Assembly: GCA_900765975.1 (NCBI GenBank)
Contig: CAAFTS010000168.1
Span: forward strand, 1 to 19,504
Direction: 5' to 3'
DNA: 19,504 bases
Origin: Lachnospiraceae bacterium
Lineage (GTDB): Bacteria; Bacillota; Clostridia; Lachnospirales; Lachnospiraceae
A program made the position numbers and the translations under genes. The notes under the pieces were generated by a model. That model saw only the letters and a list, made by a program, of their open reading frames with translations. It did not search any database and was not told the DNA's origin. Below are positions 1 to 7,664 of this stretch, in pieces. The stretch's first letter is position 1, and the number at the start of each line of letters is the position of its first letter.

Positions 1-650
1 AATTGACCGAATATGAGAAATTGCAGATACAATATCAGGAAAATGAACAACGGGTAAAAGAAATACAGCAGACAGAATTACGATATCGTCAGGGGCTGCA
101 TGATTATCGGAATCATTGCATGGATATGCAGCATCTTCTTATACAAAAAGAATACTCTGCGTTGGAGGTATATCTTCATGATCTGACAAAATGTTATGTA
201 TGTCAGAATGAATATATTACGGTAAGAAATGCGTTTATAAATGCTGTGTTAAACAATAAAATATATCAATGTGAAGAAGAAAAGATTGGGATTACATGTT
301 TTATTTCCGGGAATATGGAAGGAATCCCGGGAATGAAATTCAGCATTATATTATTTAACTTACTTGATAATGCAATTGAGGCATGTCGGATGCTGCCGGA
401 GAATAAAAGAAAGATTCAAGTACAAATGAACAGAGAAGAAGAGGCAGTTGATCTTATTATAAAAAATACGATTGGCGCGTCTATTCTTAGTGAGAATCCG
501 GAATTGCATACAACAAAGGAAACATATACACAGCATGGAAACGGACACCGGATTGTAGAAAAGACTGTGGAAGAATTAGATGGGATATTGGAATATTATG
601 AAGAGGATAAACAGTTTTGTGTTCATGTATATTTTTTGTTAACAGATTGA
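1..650 (+). CDS. GHKL-domain sensor histidine kinase, C-terminal part (5' truncated by window edge)
   Basis: This is the cytoplasmic catalytic half of an AgrC/CitA-like two-component kinase that would autophosphorylate and pass phosphate to a response regulator. The frame is open to the left edge, so the sensor and membrane part lie outside the window; the TTG at 3 is only the first possible start codon inside it. Counting from that TTG, a short coiled segment (about 1-30) leads to the H-box LHDYRNH, with likely phospho-acceptor His33. The N-box NLLDNAIEA (119-127) and a G-box-like HGNGHRIV (178-185) of the HATPase_c_5 fold follow. The usual G-box is HGIGL, so this one is slightly divergent. 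About 215 residues are present, roughly half of a normal family member. No response regulator follows, so any partner should be upstream. The family is clear; the signal is unknown. Confidence 0.85.
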   Translation, partial: LTEYEKLQIQYQENEQRVKEIQQTELRYRQGLHDYRNHCMDMQHLLIQKEYSALEVYLHDLTKCYVCQNEYITVRNAFINAVLNNKIYQCEEEKIGITCFISGNMEGIPGMKFSIILFNLLDNAIEACRMLPENKRKIQVQMNREEEAVDLIIKNTIGASILSENPELHTTKETYTQHGNGHRIVEKTVEELDGILEYYEEDKQFCVHVYFLLTD

Positions 651-655
651 TGGTT

Positions 656-684
656 TTGGTTGAATTTTACTTTACAGTTATAAA
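656..684 (+). promoter_or_regulatory. Possible weak promoter for the HTH-Uma2 gene
   Basis: TTGGTT (656-661) and TATAAA (679-684) are separated by 17 bp in the AT-rich gap 651-777. The -35 matches the consensus only in TTG. A short palindrome, CCATAT-ccaa-ATATGG (694-709), lies just downstream and could be an operator, though AT-rich chance matches are common. Confidence 0.25.
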
Positions 685-743
685 ATCAATATACCATATC
701 CAAATATGGAAAAAATACTTGCCAAATTAGAAAATCTGAATTA

Positions 744-787
744 AAATATCCATAAAAGGACAGAAAGGAGTCCTCTTATGGATATTT
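744..787 (+). promoter_or_regulatory. Long hairpin enclosing the RBS and start codon of the HTH-Uma2 gene
   Basis: Positions 744-761 pair with 770-787. Seventeen of 18 pairs are Watson-Crick, with one A-C mismatch (756/775), around an 8-nt loop (762-769). The outer arm AAATATCCAT (744-753) is the exact reverse complement of ATGGATATTT (778-787), which contains the start codon. The AAAGGAG ribosome binding site (764-770) sits in the loop and the top of the stem. As RNA this should hinder initiation; as DNA it is a symmetric site that the gene's own HTH could bind. The pairing is seen directly; either role is inferred. Confidence 0.6.
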
Positions 788-1566
788 CTCATTTAAAAGA
801 ATTAAAAAAACAATCAGGATTCACGAACAACCAAATAGCTGAACTTTCGGGGATTCCGCTTAGTACGGTCAACAAGATATTTTCAGGGGTAACGGCAAAT
901 CCACGTTATGCAACGCTCCTTGCGATTGAAGAGGTACTGGTTACAAAGGAGAAGGTTCCTTTTACTTATGATAAATTGCAAGAGATGCCGATAATGGCGA
1001 GGGAATCGGCAGTACCTTATCAGTATCATTCAAGAGAATATTCTGACAAGGATGTTGAGCGGTTGGAAGAAGGGACCAGGGCAGAACTAATCAAGGGACA
1101 GTTGTATATGTTGGCAGCGCCCAGCCGAATGCATCAGTTTTTACTGTCAAAAATAATGTTTCAGATTCAGAAACATATCGAGAAGAACAAATGTGGCTGT
1201 CACGCTTATATAGCGCCGTTTGATGTGCGCTTGTTTGGAGACAACAGTACGGTTGTACAGCCGGATATATCAGTAATCTGCAAGAAAGACATTCTAAGTG
1301 ACAGAGGATGTGAAGGCGCGCCAGACTGGTTGATAGAAGTGATTTCATCGGGCAATTCTAAGCATGATTATGTGACAAAGCTGATGCAGTATCAAAAGTC
1401 AGGGGTAAGGGAATACTGGATTATTGATCCGTTTCAGAGAATGACATATGTTTACAATTTTGAAAATCCCAAGCTGACAGATTCGTATATTTACGAGGAA
1501 TGTGTTCCATCTTCTGTATTACAGGGACTGGAAATTACATTGGAAGAAATCGAAAAGCAATACTAG
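778..1566 (+). CDS. HTH (XRE-type) and Uma2/DUF820 PD-(D/E)XK nuclease-fold fusion protein
   Basis: This 262-residue protein has an N-terminal Cro/C1-type helix-turn-helix (about 2-55, with NNQIAELSGIPLSTVNKIFSG), a linker, and a C-terminal Uma2 domain (about 85-258). Uma2 proteins have the restriction-endonuclease-like fold. Visible candidate catalytic positions are Asp163 in QPDISV and Glu187 in WLIEVIS, followed by KLMQYQKSGVREYWIIDP, which is strongly conserved in the family. The cellular role of Uma2 proteins is not established; nuclease activity is inferred from the fold. The ATG at 778 has AAAGGAG 7 nt upstream. The gene stands alone, with 127 bp before it and 133 bp after it. The HTH suggests DNA binding and perhaps autoregulation through the symmetric hairpin site over its start. 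Confidence 0.85.
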   Translation: MDISHLKELKKQSGFTNNQIAELSGIPLSTVNKIFSGVTANPRYATLLAIEEVLVTKEKVPFTYDKLQEMPIMARESAVPYQYHSREYSDKDVERLEEGTRAELIKGQLYMLAAPSRMHQFLLSKIMFQIQKHIEKNKCGCHAYIAPFDVRLFGDNSTVVQPDISVICKKDILSDRGCEGAPDWLIEVISSGNSKHDYVTKLMQYQKSGVREYWIIDPFQRMTYVYNFENPKLTDSYIYEECVPSSVLQGLEITLEEIEKQY

Positions 1567-1571
1567 AGGGG

Positions 1572-1589
1572 ATTTAATTCAGATTAAAT
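1572..1589. repeat. Short AT-rich inverted repeat
   Basis: ATTTAAT-tcag-ATTAAAT is a perfect 7-bp inverted repeat six bases after the Uma2 stop. It lacks GC pairs and a following T-run, so it is a poor terminator. It may be a protein site or chance in AT-rich DNA. Confidence 0.25.
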
Positions 1590-1617
1590 GCAACAAAATT
1601 GTGTAATGAGGTTACTC

Positions 1618-1646
1618 TTGTAAAAGGCTGCATTTCCCACTATAAT
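1618..1646 (+). promoter_or_regulatory. Sigma-A promoter for the moaC operon
   Basis: TTGTAA (1618-1623), a 17-bp spacer and a perfect TATAAT (1641-1646). Transcription would start near 1653, about 47 nt before moaC. The leader is too short for a molybdenum-cofactor riboswitch. Confidence 0.7.
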
Positions 1647-1699
1647 AATGTAGAAAGACGTTCATATGAATAGTAAAAGGTAGAAAAGAGAGTTATATC

Positions 1700-2200
1700 A
1701 TGGGACTGACACACTTTGATGAAAATGGAAAAGCAGTTATGGTAGATGTGACAGACAAGGCAGATACTGTTCGTGAGGCAACTGCTGTAGGGAAAATATT
1801 AGTAAGCAGGCAGGTGTACGATGCCATTGCTGCAGGGACGATTGGAAAAGGGGACGTGCTTGGTGTTGCAACAACAGCGGGAATTATGGGAGCAAAGCGT
1901 ACTTCTGAATTAATTCCCATGTGTCATATACTGCCAATTACAAAATGTCGGGTCAACTTTGAAATGGAGCCGGAGGAATGTGCGATATATTGCACTTGTA
2001 CAGTAAAAGTAACCGGAAAAACCGGAGTGGAGATGGAGGCGTTGACAGGAGTTAGCGTGGCACTTTTGACCATTTATGATATGTGTAAGGCGCTGGACAA
2101 ATCAATGGAGATTGGAGAAGTTTATCTTCAGAGAAAAACCGGCGGCAAAAGTGGAGAAGTAAGAAATGAAAAGAGAGAAAAAGAACTGAGACTCTGGTGA
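1700..2200 (+). CDS. moaC: Cyclic pyranopterin monophosphate synthase MoaC
   Basis: MoaC converts the 3',8-cyclo-GTP made by MoaA into cyclic pyranopterin monophosphate, in the first stage of molybdenum cofactor synthesis in the cytoplasm. The 166 residues match the usual length. Family hallmarks are present: the Lys50 region (GKGDVLGVA), the [12 protein letters not shown] stretch with His76, [11 protein letters not shown] with Glu113, and LTIYDMCKA with Asp127 and Lys130. These line up with the E. coli active-site residues (Lys51, His77, Glu114, Asp128, Lys131) with an offset of one. The C-terminus past residue 150 is a basic tail. It is first behind a good promoter and 28 bp before the GH25 gene. 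No other moa, mog or moe gene is in the window, so the pathway must be completed elsewhere. Confidence 0.96.
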   Translation: MGLTHFDENGKAVMVDVTDKADTVREATAVGKILVSRQVYDAIAAGTIGKGDVLGVATTAGIMGAKRTSELIPMCHILPITKCRVNFEMEPEECAIYCTCTVKVTGKTGVEMEALTGVSVALLTIYDMCKALDKSMEIGEVYLQRKTGGKSGEVRNEKREKELRLW

Positions 2201-2228
2201 TAGGATAGAGCATATAGAGGGGGAGTCT

Positions 2229-3158
2229 ATGAGAAAAACAGTCAAAAAAATACGAGTATTGTATTTCATGATAGGATTGTTGGGAATTGGACTTATCGGA
2301 TGTAGAGATGATGATGCAGAAGTAAGGCAGACAAGTGCAGAGCCGGTGATAGAGCAAGATGAACAAACAAAGTCTGAATTAGAAGAACAAGCACAAAAAC
2401 AGAAAAAGTATGTTTTTTATGATGTAGAAGAGAATCGCTATGAGGCAGAATTATTGGAAGAACTTCCAAAATGTTCCTATGATTTTTCGAATTTAACGGA
2501 AAAAAATGGATTTAAACTATATGAAGATAAAAATACAGGAATCAAATCAAAACTTGGAATTGATGTCTCTGAATTTCAAGGAGAGATTGATTGGCAGGAA
2601 GTCAAAAACAGCGGCATAGAGTTTGTAATTGTCCGGATGGGATATCGAGGCTATGGAGAGAGTGGTACTTTGGTCGTAGATCCGATGTTTGATGCACATG
2701 TAAAAGGTGCAATGGATGCAGGCCTTCAAGTGGGTGTCTATTTCTTTTCGCAAGCAATTTCAGACGAAGAGGCAAAGGAAGAGGCAGCGTTTGTCCTGGA
2801 GCATATAGAGCCCTATCATCTGACCGGACCGGTTATTTTTGATACAGAAGAGATTAAATATGATACTGCTCGGACAGATCATAATACAGTAGAGCAATTT
2901 ACAGATTATTGCATCATTTTCTGTGACGAGATAAAAAAAGCAGGATATGAAACAATGATTTATGCAAATATGAAATGGATGGCGTTCACATTGGATTTGA
3001 CCAGATTGACGAAATATCCGTTCTGGTATGCGGATTATCATGATATCCCACAGTGTCCGTATGAATATGCTATCTGGCAGTATACAGAGACTGGAAGTGT
3101 TCCAGGGGTTAAAGGCAATGTAGATATTAATTTATGGTTTCAACAAGAAAACAAATAA
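2229..3158 (+). CDS. GH25 lysozyme-like lipoprotein (N-acetylmuramidase)
   Basis: This 309-residue protein is predicted to cut the MurNAc-GlcNAc bond of peptidoglycan outside the cell. The N-terminus is a lipoprotein signal: basic start, hydrophobic stretch 10-24, lipobox LIGC with Cys25, then an acidic DDD. A Gln/Glu-rich linker (about 30-60) leads to the GH25 domain (about 108-306). It begins LGIDVSEFQG (Asp112) and carries the catalytic pair in VIFDTEE (Asp205, Glu207); WQYT (283-286) and GNVDINLW with Asp299 complete the pocket. All expected acidic residues are present, so it should be active and tethered to the outer face of the membrane. AGAGG lies 8 nt before the ATG. It sits between moaC and prmA with short gaps, so it is probably co-transcribed. 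Confidence 0.92.
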   Translation: MRKTVKKIRVLYFMIGLLGIGLIGCRDDDAEVRQTSAEPVIEQDEQTKSELEEQAQKQKKYVFYDVEENRYEAELLEELPKCSYDFSNLTEKNGFKLYEDKNTGIKSKLGIDVSEFQGEIDWQEVKNSGIEFVIVRMGYRGYGESGTLVVDPMFDAHVKGAMDAGLQVGVYFFSQAISDEEAKEEAAFVLEHIEPYHLTGPVIFDTEEIKYDTARTDHNTVEQFTDYCIIFCDEIKKAGYETMIYANMKWMAFTLDLTRLTKYPFWYADYHDIPQCPYEYAIWQYTETGSVPGVKGNVDINLWFQQENK

Positions 3159-3181
3159 AAAATGACAAAAGAAAGGAAAAA

Positions 3182-4153
3182 ATGACTATGAAATGGAATA
3201 AATTTCGATTAAAAACAACAACAGAGGCAGAGGATATTGTGAGCAGTATGCTTGCTGATTTAGGAGTAGAAGGCGTACAGATAGAAGATAAAGTACCGCT
3301 TACCGCTGCAGATAAAGAGCAGATGTTTGTAGATATCCTTCCGGAAATTGAAATGGATGATGGCATTGCATATTTAAGTTTTTATCTGGATTCTGAGATG
3401 GATCAGACCGAAACAGAAGAACTGCTTGCGAACATAAAACAAGAATTAAAGGAAATGTCAGAGTTTATGGACCTTGGAGAATGCACAATTGAAGAATCTC
3501 AGACAGAAGATATTGATTGGGTAAATAACTGGAAAAAGTATTTCCATCAGTTCTATGTGGATGATATTTTGATTATTCCGTCATGGGAAGATGTAAAACC
3601 AGAAGACAGTGATAAAATGGTAATTCATATTGATCCGGGTACTGCCTTTGGAACCGGAATGCATGAGACAACACAGCTTTGTATTCGGCAGATCCGCAAA
3701 TATGTGACACCGGAGACAAAGATTTTAGATGTGGGATGTGGCAGCGGGATCTTGGGAATGCTTGCATTGAAATTTGGGGCAGCTTATTCTGTGGGAACAG
3801 ATTTGGACCCGTGTGCGATTGATGCAACCCATGAAAATATGGAAGTTAATGGGATTCGAAAAGATCAGTATGAGATTATGATTGGAAATATCATTGATGA
3901 TAAAGCGGTTCAAGATAAGGTTGGTTATGAAACTTATGATATCGTAGCAGCCAATATTCTGGCTCCGGTATTGGTGGAATTGACACCGGTGATTGTAAAT
4001 CAGATGAAACCGGGAGCTGTATATATTACAAGCGGAATCATTGATGATAAGGAAGAAATGGTTGTTGAGGCAGTAAAAAAAGCTGGTCTGGAAGTGTTGG
4101 AGGTAACATATCAAGGCGAGTGGGTTTCTGTTACAGCAAGGAAGAATGCTTGA
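3182..4153 (+). CDS. prmA: Ribosomal protein L11 methyltransferase PrmA
   Basis: PrmA uses S-adenosylmethionine to methylate ribosomal protein L11. From the ATG at 3182 it is 323 residues, normal for Firmicutes. The N-terminal substrate-recognition domain is about 1-110. DWVNNWKKYFHQ (112-123) and DPGTAFGTGMHETT (151-164) are PrmA signatures, LDVGCGSGILG (182-192) is the SAM-binding motif I, and NILAPVL (258-264) is the NxL-type motif. The frame is open further upstream (to 3134), overlapping the GH25 gene. The GAAAGG at 3171-3176 favours 3182 (5 nt) or 3188 (11 nt), which begin the family-like sequence MKWNKF. It lies 23 bp after the lysozyme gene and 21 bp before rsmE; prmA-rsmE adjacency is common in Firmicutes. 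Confidence 0.96.
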   Translation: MTMKWNKFRLKTTTEAEDIVSSMLADLGVEGVQIEDKVPLTAADKEQMFVDILPEIEMDDGIAYLSFYLDSEMDQTETEELLANIKQELKEMSEFMDLGECTIEESQTEDIDWVNNWKKYFHQFYVDDILIIPSWEDVKPEDSDKMVIHIDPGTAFGTGMHETTQLCIRQIRKYVTPETKILDVGCGSGILGMLALKFGAAYSVGTDLDPCAIDATHENMEVNGIRKDQYEIMIGNIIDDKAVQDKVGYETYDIVAANILAPVLVELTPVIVNQMKPGAVYITSGIIDDKEEMVVEAVKKAGLEVLEVTYQGEWVSVTARKNA

Positions 4154-4174
4154 TTTTAGAAAGGAATTAGGAGA

Positions 4175-4921
4175 ATGCATCATTTTTTTGCAGAGCCGTC
4201 TCAGATTGCAGACGGGAAAGTGACAATTATCGGAGCAGATGTAAATCATATGAAAAATGTGCTGCGGATGAAACCGGGAGAACGAGTAGAAATCAGTGAT
4301 GGAGATGGTCTGCGTTACATTTGTGTATTAGAGACATTTGCAGATGAATGCGTATATTTACGGATAGAAGATGTTGAGGCGGATGCAGCAGAGCTTTCAT
4401 CAAAAATCTATTTGTTCCAAGGTTTGCCTAAGAGTGATAAAATGGAATTGATTATTCAGAAGGCTGTGGAATTGGGAGCATTTGAGGTGATTCCGGTTGT
4501 TACAAAGCGAGCGGTTGTAAAGTTGGATGAGAAAAAGGCGGCGAAGAAAGTGCAGCGGTGGAATGCCATTGCGGAAGGCGCTGCAAAACAGTCAGGAAGA
4601 TCCATTGTGCCGGCGGTTCACGAGGTTCTTTCTTATTCAGATGCGTTGCAGTATGCACAGCAGATGGATGTGCGTTTGATTCCTTACGAGAAAGCAAGCG
4701 GAATGGAAGTAACGAGACAAGCAGTCAAAACAATTCAGCCGGGGCAGTCGGTGGCAATTTTTATCGGTCCTGAAGGTGGATTTGAAGAAACAGAAGTGGA
4801 GCAGGCAAAAGCAGCCGGAAGTCTGCCGATTTCATTGGGAAAGAGAATTTTACGGAGAGAAACGGCGGGACTTGCTGTCCTCTCTGTTTTGATGTATCAT
4901 CTGGAATGTATGACCATATAA
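4175..4921 (+). CDS. rsmE: 16S rRNA (uracil1498-N3)-methyltransferase RsmE
   Basis: RsmE methylates N3 of U1498 in helix 44 of 16S rRNA, near the decoding site. The 248 residues match the family. An N-terminal PUA-like domain (about 1-72, with HMKNVLRMKPGE) is followed by a SPOUT (trefoil-knot) methyltransferase domain. The knot motifs are IGPEGGF (197-203) and LGKRILRRETA (221-231), and KSDKMELIIQKAVELG (86-101) is characteristic. The ATG at 4175 has AAAGGA 9 nt upstream; a second AGGAG abuts the start too closely to be the main site. It lies 21 bp after prmA and 30 bp before the desulfurase gene, in the same probable transcript. Confidence 0.96.
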   Translation: MHHFFAEPSQIADGKVTIIGADVNHMKNVLRMKPGERVEISDGDGLRYICVLETFADECVYLRIEDVEADAAELSSKIYLFQGLPKSDKMELIIQKAVELGAFEVIPVVTKRAVVKLDEKKAAKKVQRWNAIAEGAAKQSGRSIVPAVHEVLSYSDALQYAQQMDVRLIPYEKASGMEVTRQAVKTIQPGQSVAIFIGPEGGFEETEVEQAKAAGSLPISLGKRILRRETAGLAVLSVLMYHLECMTI

Positions 4922-4951
4922 TATAGAATAAGAAGATAAAGGAAGGATATC

Positions 4952-6109
4952 ATGGAAGTTTATTTGGATAATTCGGCAACAACAAGATGTTATCCGGAAG
5001 TTGGCGAACTGGTTTATAAAGTAATGTGTAAGGATTATGGCAATCCGTCTTCCATGCATCGGAAAGGTGTAGAGGCGGAACATTATATAAAAGATGCGAA
5101 GGAAATCCTTGCAAAGTTGTTAAAGGTCAATACAAAGGAGATTTTCTTTACATCCGGTGGGACAGAGAGTGATAATTTGGCGCTGGTTGGTGCGGCAAGA
5201 GCAAACCGTCGGTCGGGAAATCATCTGATCACGTCTTCGATTGAGCATCCTGCAATTTTAAATACCATGCGTCATCTGGAAGAAGAGGAGGGATTTCGTG
5301 TAACCTATCTTCCCGTAGATGCAAATGGACAGATAAAGTTAGATGCTCTGAGAGAGGCTCTTTGTGAAGATACAATTCTGGTTTCAGTGATGTATGTTAA
5401 CAACGAAGTAGGCTCGGTACAGCCGATTGAAGAGGCTGTAAAGATTGTAAAAGAATACAATCCAAAGATTTTATTTCATACAGATGCGGTGCAGGGATTT
5501 GGAAAATATCGTATTTATCCAAAACGTATTGGAATTGACATGCTTTCCGCAAGCGGTCACAAAATCCATGGACCGAAAGGAATCGGCTTTATTTATATAA
5601 ATGAAAAGGTAAAAATAGTACCGATTCTTTATGGCGGTGAGCAGCAGAAGAATATTCGCTCTGGAACCGAAAATGTACCGGGGATTGCAGGTTTGGGGCT
5701 TGCGGCAAAAATGATTTATCAGGATTTGGATATGAAGGTGGCTTTGATGCGGGAATTAAAGTCATATTTTCTAGAAGGAATACAGAAACTGGAGCATACA
5801 ACGGTGCATGGGCTGACAGATGAAAACAGTGCTCCGCATATTATCAGTGTAGGAATTGCAGGTGTGCGGAGCGAGGTGGTGCTGCATACATTAGAGGAAA
5901 AAGGAATCTATGTATCTTCCGGTTCTGCATGTGCTTCTAATCATCCTGCAATTAGTGGTGTTTTGAAAGGGATTGGCGCAGCACAAGAATATTTGGATGC
6001 AACATTAAGATTTAGTATGTCAGAATTTACAACAAAAGAAGAAATTGACTATACATTGGAAACATTATATAATTGTGTACCGATGTTACGAAAATATACC
6101 CGTCATTAA
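4952..6109 (+). CDS. nifS: NifS/IscS-family cysteine desulfurase
   Basis: This PLP enzyme takes sulfur from cysteine as a protein persulfide and hands it to acceptors. It has 385 residues. The N-terminus is YLDNSATT; His99 in SIEHPAI stacks on PLP, Asp178 is in HTDAVQ, and Lys204 in SASGHKIHGPKG is the Schiff-base lysine. The persulfide Cys327 lies in a short mobile loop, SSGSACASNHP. It is directly followed by thiI, 52 bp downstream. Such a pair normally supplies sulfur for 4-thiouridine at tRNA position 8, as NifZ-ThiI does in Bacillus. No iscU or sufU follows, so a dedicated tRNA-thiolation role is likely but inferred; a wider Fe-S role is possible. GGAAGG lies 5 nt before the ATG. Confidence 0.94.
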   Translation: MEVYLDNSATTRCYPEVGELVYKVMCKDYGNPSSMHRKGVEAEHYIKDAKEILAKLLKVNTKEIFFTSGGTESDNLALVGAARANRRSGNHLITSSIEHPAILNTMRHLEEEEGFRVTYLPVDANGQIKLDALREALCEDTILVSVMYVNNEVGSVQPIEEAVKIVKEYNPKILFHTDAVQGFGKYRIYPKRIGIDMLSASGHKIHGPKGIGFIYINEKVKIVPILYGGEQQKNIRSGTENVPGIAGLGLAAKMIYQDLDMKVALMRELKSYFLEGIQKLEHTTVHGLTDENSAPHIISVGIAGVRSEVVLHTLEEKGIYVSSGSACASNHPAISGVLKGIGAAQEYLDATLRFSMSEFTTKEEIDYTLETLYNCVPMLRKYTRH

Positions 6110-6161
6110 ATTCGGGGAAGAAAATAGAAAAACTACAGATAAAAAAGGAGATGATAAGAAC

Positions 6162-7343
6162 ATGAAATTTCATTCATTTTTGATTAAATATGGAGAAATC
6201 GGAATTAAAGGAAAGAACCGTTATCTGTTTGAAGATGCGCTGGTGCGCCAGATTCGTTTTGCTTTGAAAGATGTAGACGGTGAGTTTTATGTGCACAAAT
6301 CATATGGAAGGGTGTATGTAGACTGTAATGGAGAGTATGACTATGAAGAGACTGTTGAAAGTTTGAAACGAGTATTTGGAATTGTCGGAATCTGCCCGGT
6401 TGTCCGTCTGGAAGATAAGGGCTTTGAGCAGTTAAAGCAGGATGTTGTTGCCTATGTGGAGGAAATGTATCCGGATAAAAATCAGACCTTTAAAGTAGAG
6501 GCAAGAAGAAGTAAGAAGTCTTATCCGAAGACTTCAATGGAAATCAATTGCGATTTGGGCGAGGTGATTCTGGAGACTTATCCGGAAATGAAAGTAGATG
6601 TTCACAATCCGGATATCCGTTTGAATGTAGAGATTAGAGAAGAGATTTATCTGTATTCCGAGATTATACCGGGACCGGGCGGTATGCCGGTTGGAACAAA
6701 CGGAAGCGCAATGCTGCTGCTTTCCGGTGGAATCGATAGTCCGGTGGCAGGTTACATGGTTGCAAAACGTGGTGTAGAATTAGAAGCAACTTATTTTCAT
6801 GCGCCTCCGTACACAAGTGAGCGAGCCAAAGAGAAAGTAGTAGATTTGGCGAAATTGGTTTCCAAATATGCTGGTCCAATCAAGCTGCATGTAGTAAACT
6901 TTACAGATATTCAGTTATATATTTATGAGAAATGTCCGCATGAAGAACTGACAATTATTATGCGTCGTTATATGATGAAGATTGCGGAACATTTTGCAAA
7001 GAAAGACGGATGTCTGGGATTGATTACAGGAGAAAGTATTGGACAGGTGGCGAGCCAGACAATGCAGAGTCTTGCGGCAACAAATGCAGTATGTACATTG
7101 CCGGTATATCGTCCTTTGATTGGATTTGATAAGAGAGATATTGTAGCAATTTCAGAGCAGATTGACACTTATGAAACTTCGATTCAGCCGTTTGAGGATT
7201 GTTGTACAATTTTTGTGGCAAAACATCCGGTGACAAAGCCCAATCTGGAGCGAATCGAGAAATCAGAACTGAATCTGACAGAAAAGATTGATGAATTGGT
7301 GCAGGAAGCAATTGATTCTGTGGAGATAATTAAAGTAAAATAA
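6162..7343 (+). CDS. thiI: tRNA 4-thiouridine synthetase ThiI (no rhodanese domain)
   Basis: ThiI adenylates U8 of tRNA and replaces its oxygen with sulfur donated by the desulfurase encoded just upstream; in some bacteria it also feeds thiamine synthesis. From the ATG at 6162 it is 393 residues. An N-terminal ferredoxin-like/THUMP region (about 1-165) precedes the PP-loop ATPase domain with LSGGIDSP (187-194). FEDCCTIF (345-351) carries the conserved cysteine pair next to the active site. The C-terminal rhodanese domain of the E. coli enzyme is absent, as in Bacillus. The frame is open back to 6045 inside nifS, but AAGGAG at 6145-6150 and the family start MKFHSFLIKYGEIG support 6162. It is the last gene of the moaC-to-thiI run; a hairpin follows 14 bp later. 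Confidence 0.96.
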   Translation: MKFHSFLIKYGEIGIKGKNRYLFEDALVRQIRFALKDVDGEFYVHKSYGRVYVDCNGEYDYEETVESLKRVFGIVGICPVVRLEDKGFEQLKQDVVAYVEEMYPDKNQTFKVEARRSKKSYPKTSMEINCDLGEVILETYPEMKVDVHNPDIRLNVEIREEIYLYSEIIPGPGGMPVGTNGSAMLLLSGGIDSPVAGYMVAKRGVELEATYFHAPPYTSERAKEKVVDLAKLVSKYAGPIKLHVVNFTDIQLYIYEKCPHEELTIIMRRYMMKIAEHFAKKDGCLGLITGESIGQVASQTMQSLAATNAVCTLPVYRPLIGFDKRDIVAISEQIDTYETSIQPFEDCCTIFVAKHPVTKPNLERIEKSELNLTEKIDELVQEAIDSVEIIKVK

Positions 7344-7353
7344 TAAGATAATG

Positions 7354-7383
7354 AAAAGAGGCTGCCTCCAAGGAGACAGCCTC
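7354..7383. terminator. Hairpin terminator between convergent thiI and the HPr-like gene
   Basis: GAGGCTGCCTCC (7358-7369) and GGAGACAGCCTC (7372-7383) form a strong GC-rich stem with one C-A mismatch and a tiny loop. Read on the minus strand it is followed by TTTT and more T-rich sequence, so it best terminates the HPr-like gene. On the plus strand it follows thiI but lacks a clear T-run. Confidence 0.7.
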
Positions 7384-7430
7384 AATGTAATCAATACAAT
7401 GTAATTAATAGTAAGTTCGTTATCTGAACA

Positions 7431-7664
7431 TTATTTGATAATGTAGGAATCTAATGCAGCCAGGATGCTATCCAAGTCTCCGTCCGCATGAATATTGAGG
7501 TCGATTGGCTTAGAGAGGTCTAAACTGAAAATTCCCATGATAGATTTGGCATCAATTACATATCTGCCGGATACTAAATCAAAATCATTATCATACTTTG
7601 TAATTTCATTTACAAATGATTTTACTTTGTCGATTGAATTTAAAGAAATCTGTACGGTTTTCAT
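7431..7664 (-). CDS. HPr-like protein lacking the catalytic histidine loop
   Basis: This 77-residue protein resembles the PTS phosphocarrier HPr over most of its length. The stretch DAKSIMGIFSLDL (38-50) matches the HPr region around regulatory Ser46 (here Ser41), and KYDNDFDL and the C-terminal DLDSILAALDSYI helix align too. The N-terminal active-site loop (G-x-HARPA in HPr) is missing: the alignment passes from NSID to KVKSF with about three residues deleted and no histidine. It therefore cannot accept phosphate from Enzyme I at His15, but the serine used by HPr kinase is kept, recalling Bacillus Crh. Start chosen at 7664: AAGGAGG lies 9 nt upstream; the open frame reaching 7703 has no better site. 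It is transcribed against its neighbours, so it is a single-gene unit. A small repeat, ATAGG-n7-CCTAT (7695-7711), lies in its upstream region. Confidence 0.82.
   Translation of the reverse strand: MKTVQISLNSIDKVKSFVNEITKYDNDFDLVSGRYVIDAKSIMGIFSLDLSKPIDLNIHADGDLDSILAALDSYIIK

Noticed and set aside
694..709. Palindrome CCATAT-ccaa-ATATGG as a terminator of the sensor kinase gene
   Set aside because: Six A-T-rich pairs and an A-run, not a T-run, follow it on the plus strand; at most a weak operator candidate.
1567..1699. Molybdenum-cofactor riboswitch before moaC
   Set aside because: The predicted transcript leader is only about 47 nt, too short for the aptamer, and no matching structure was seen.
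3725..4249. Minus-strand open frame of 174 codons opposite prmA and rsmE
   Set aside because: Spans two conserved plus-strand genes and has no start signals or family resemblance.
6045..6161. Longer ThiI start inside nifS
   Set aside because: The extra 39 residues are not family-like, while AAGGAG before 6162 and the conserved N-terminus fix the later start.
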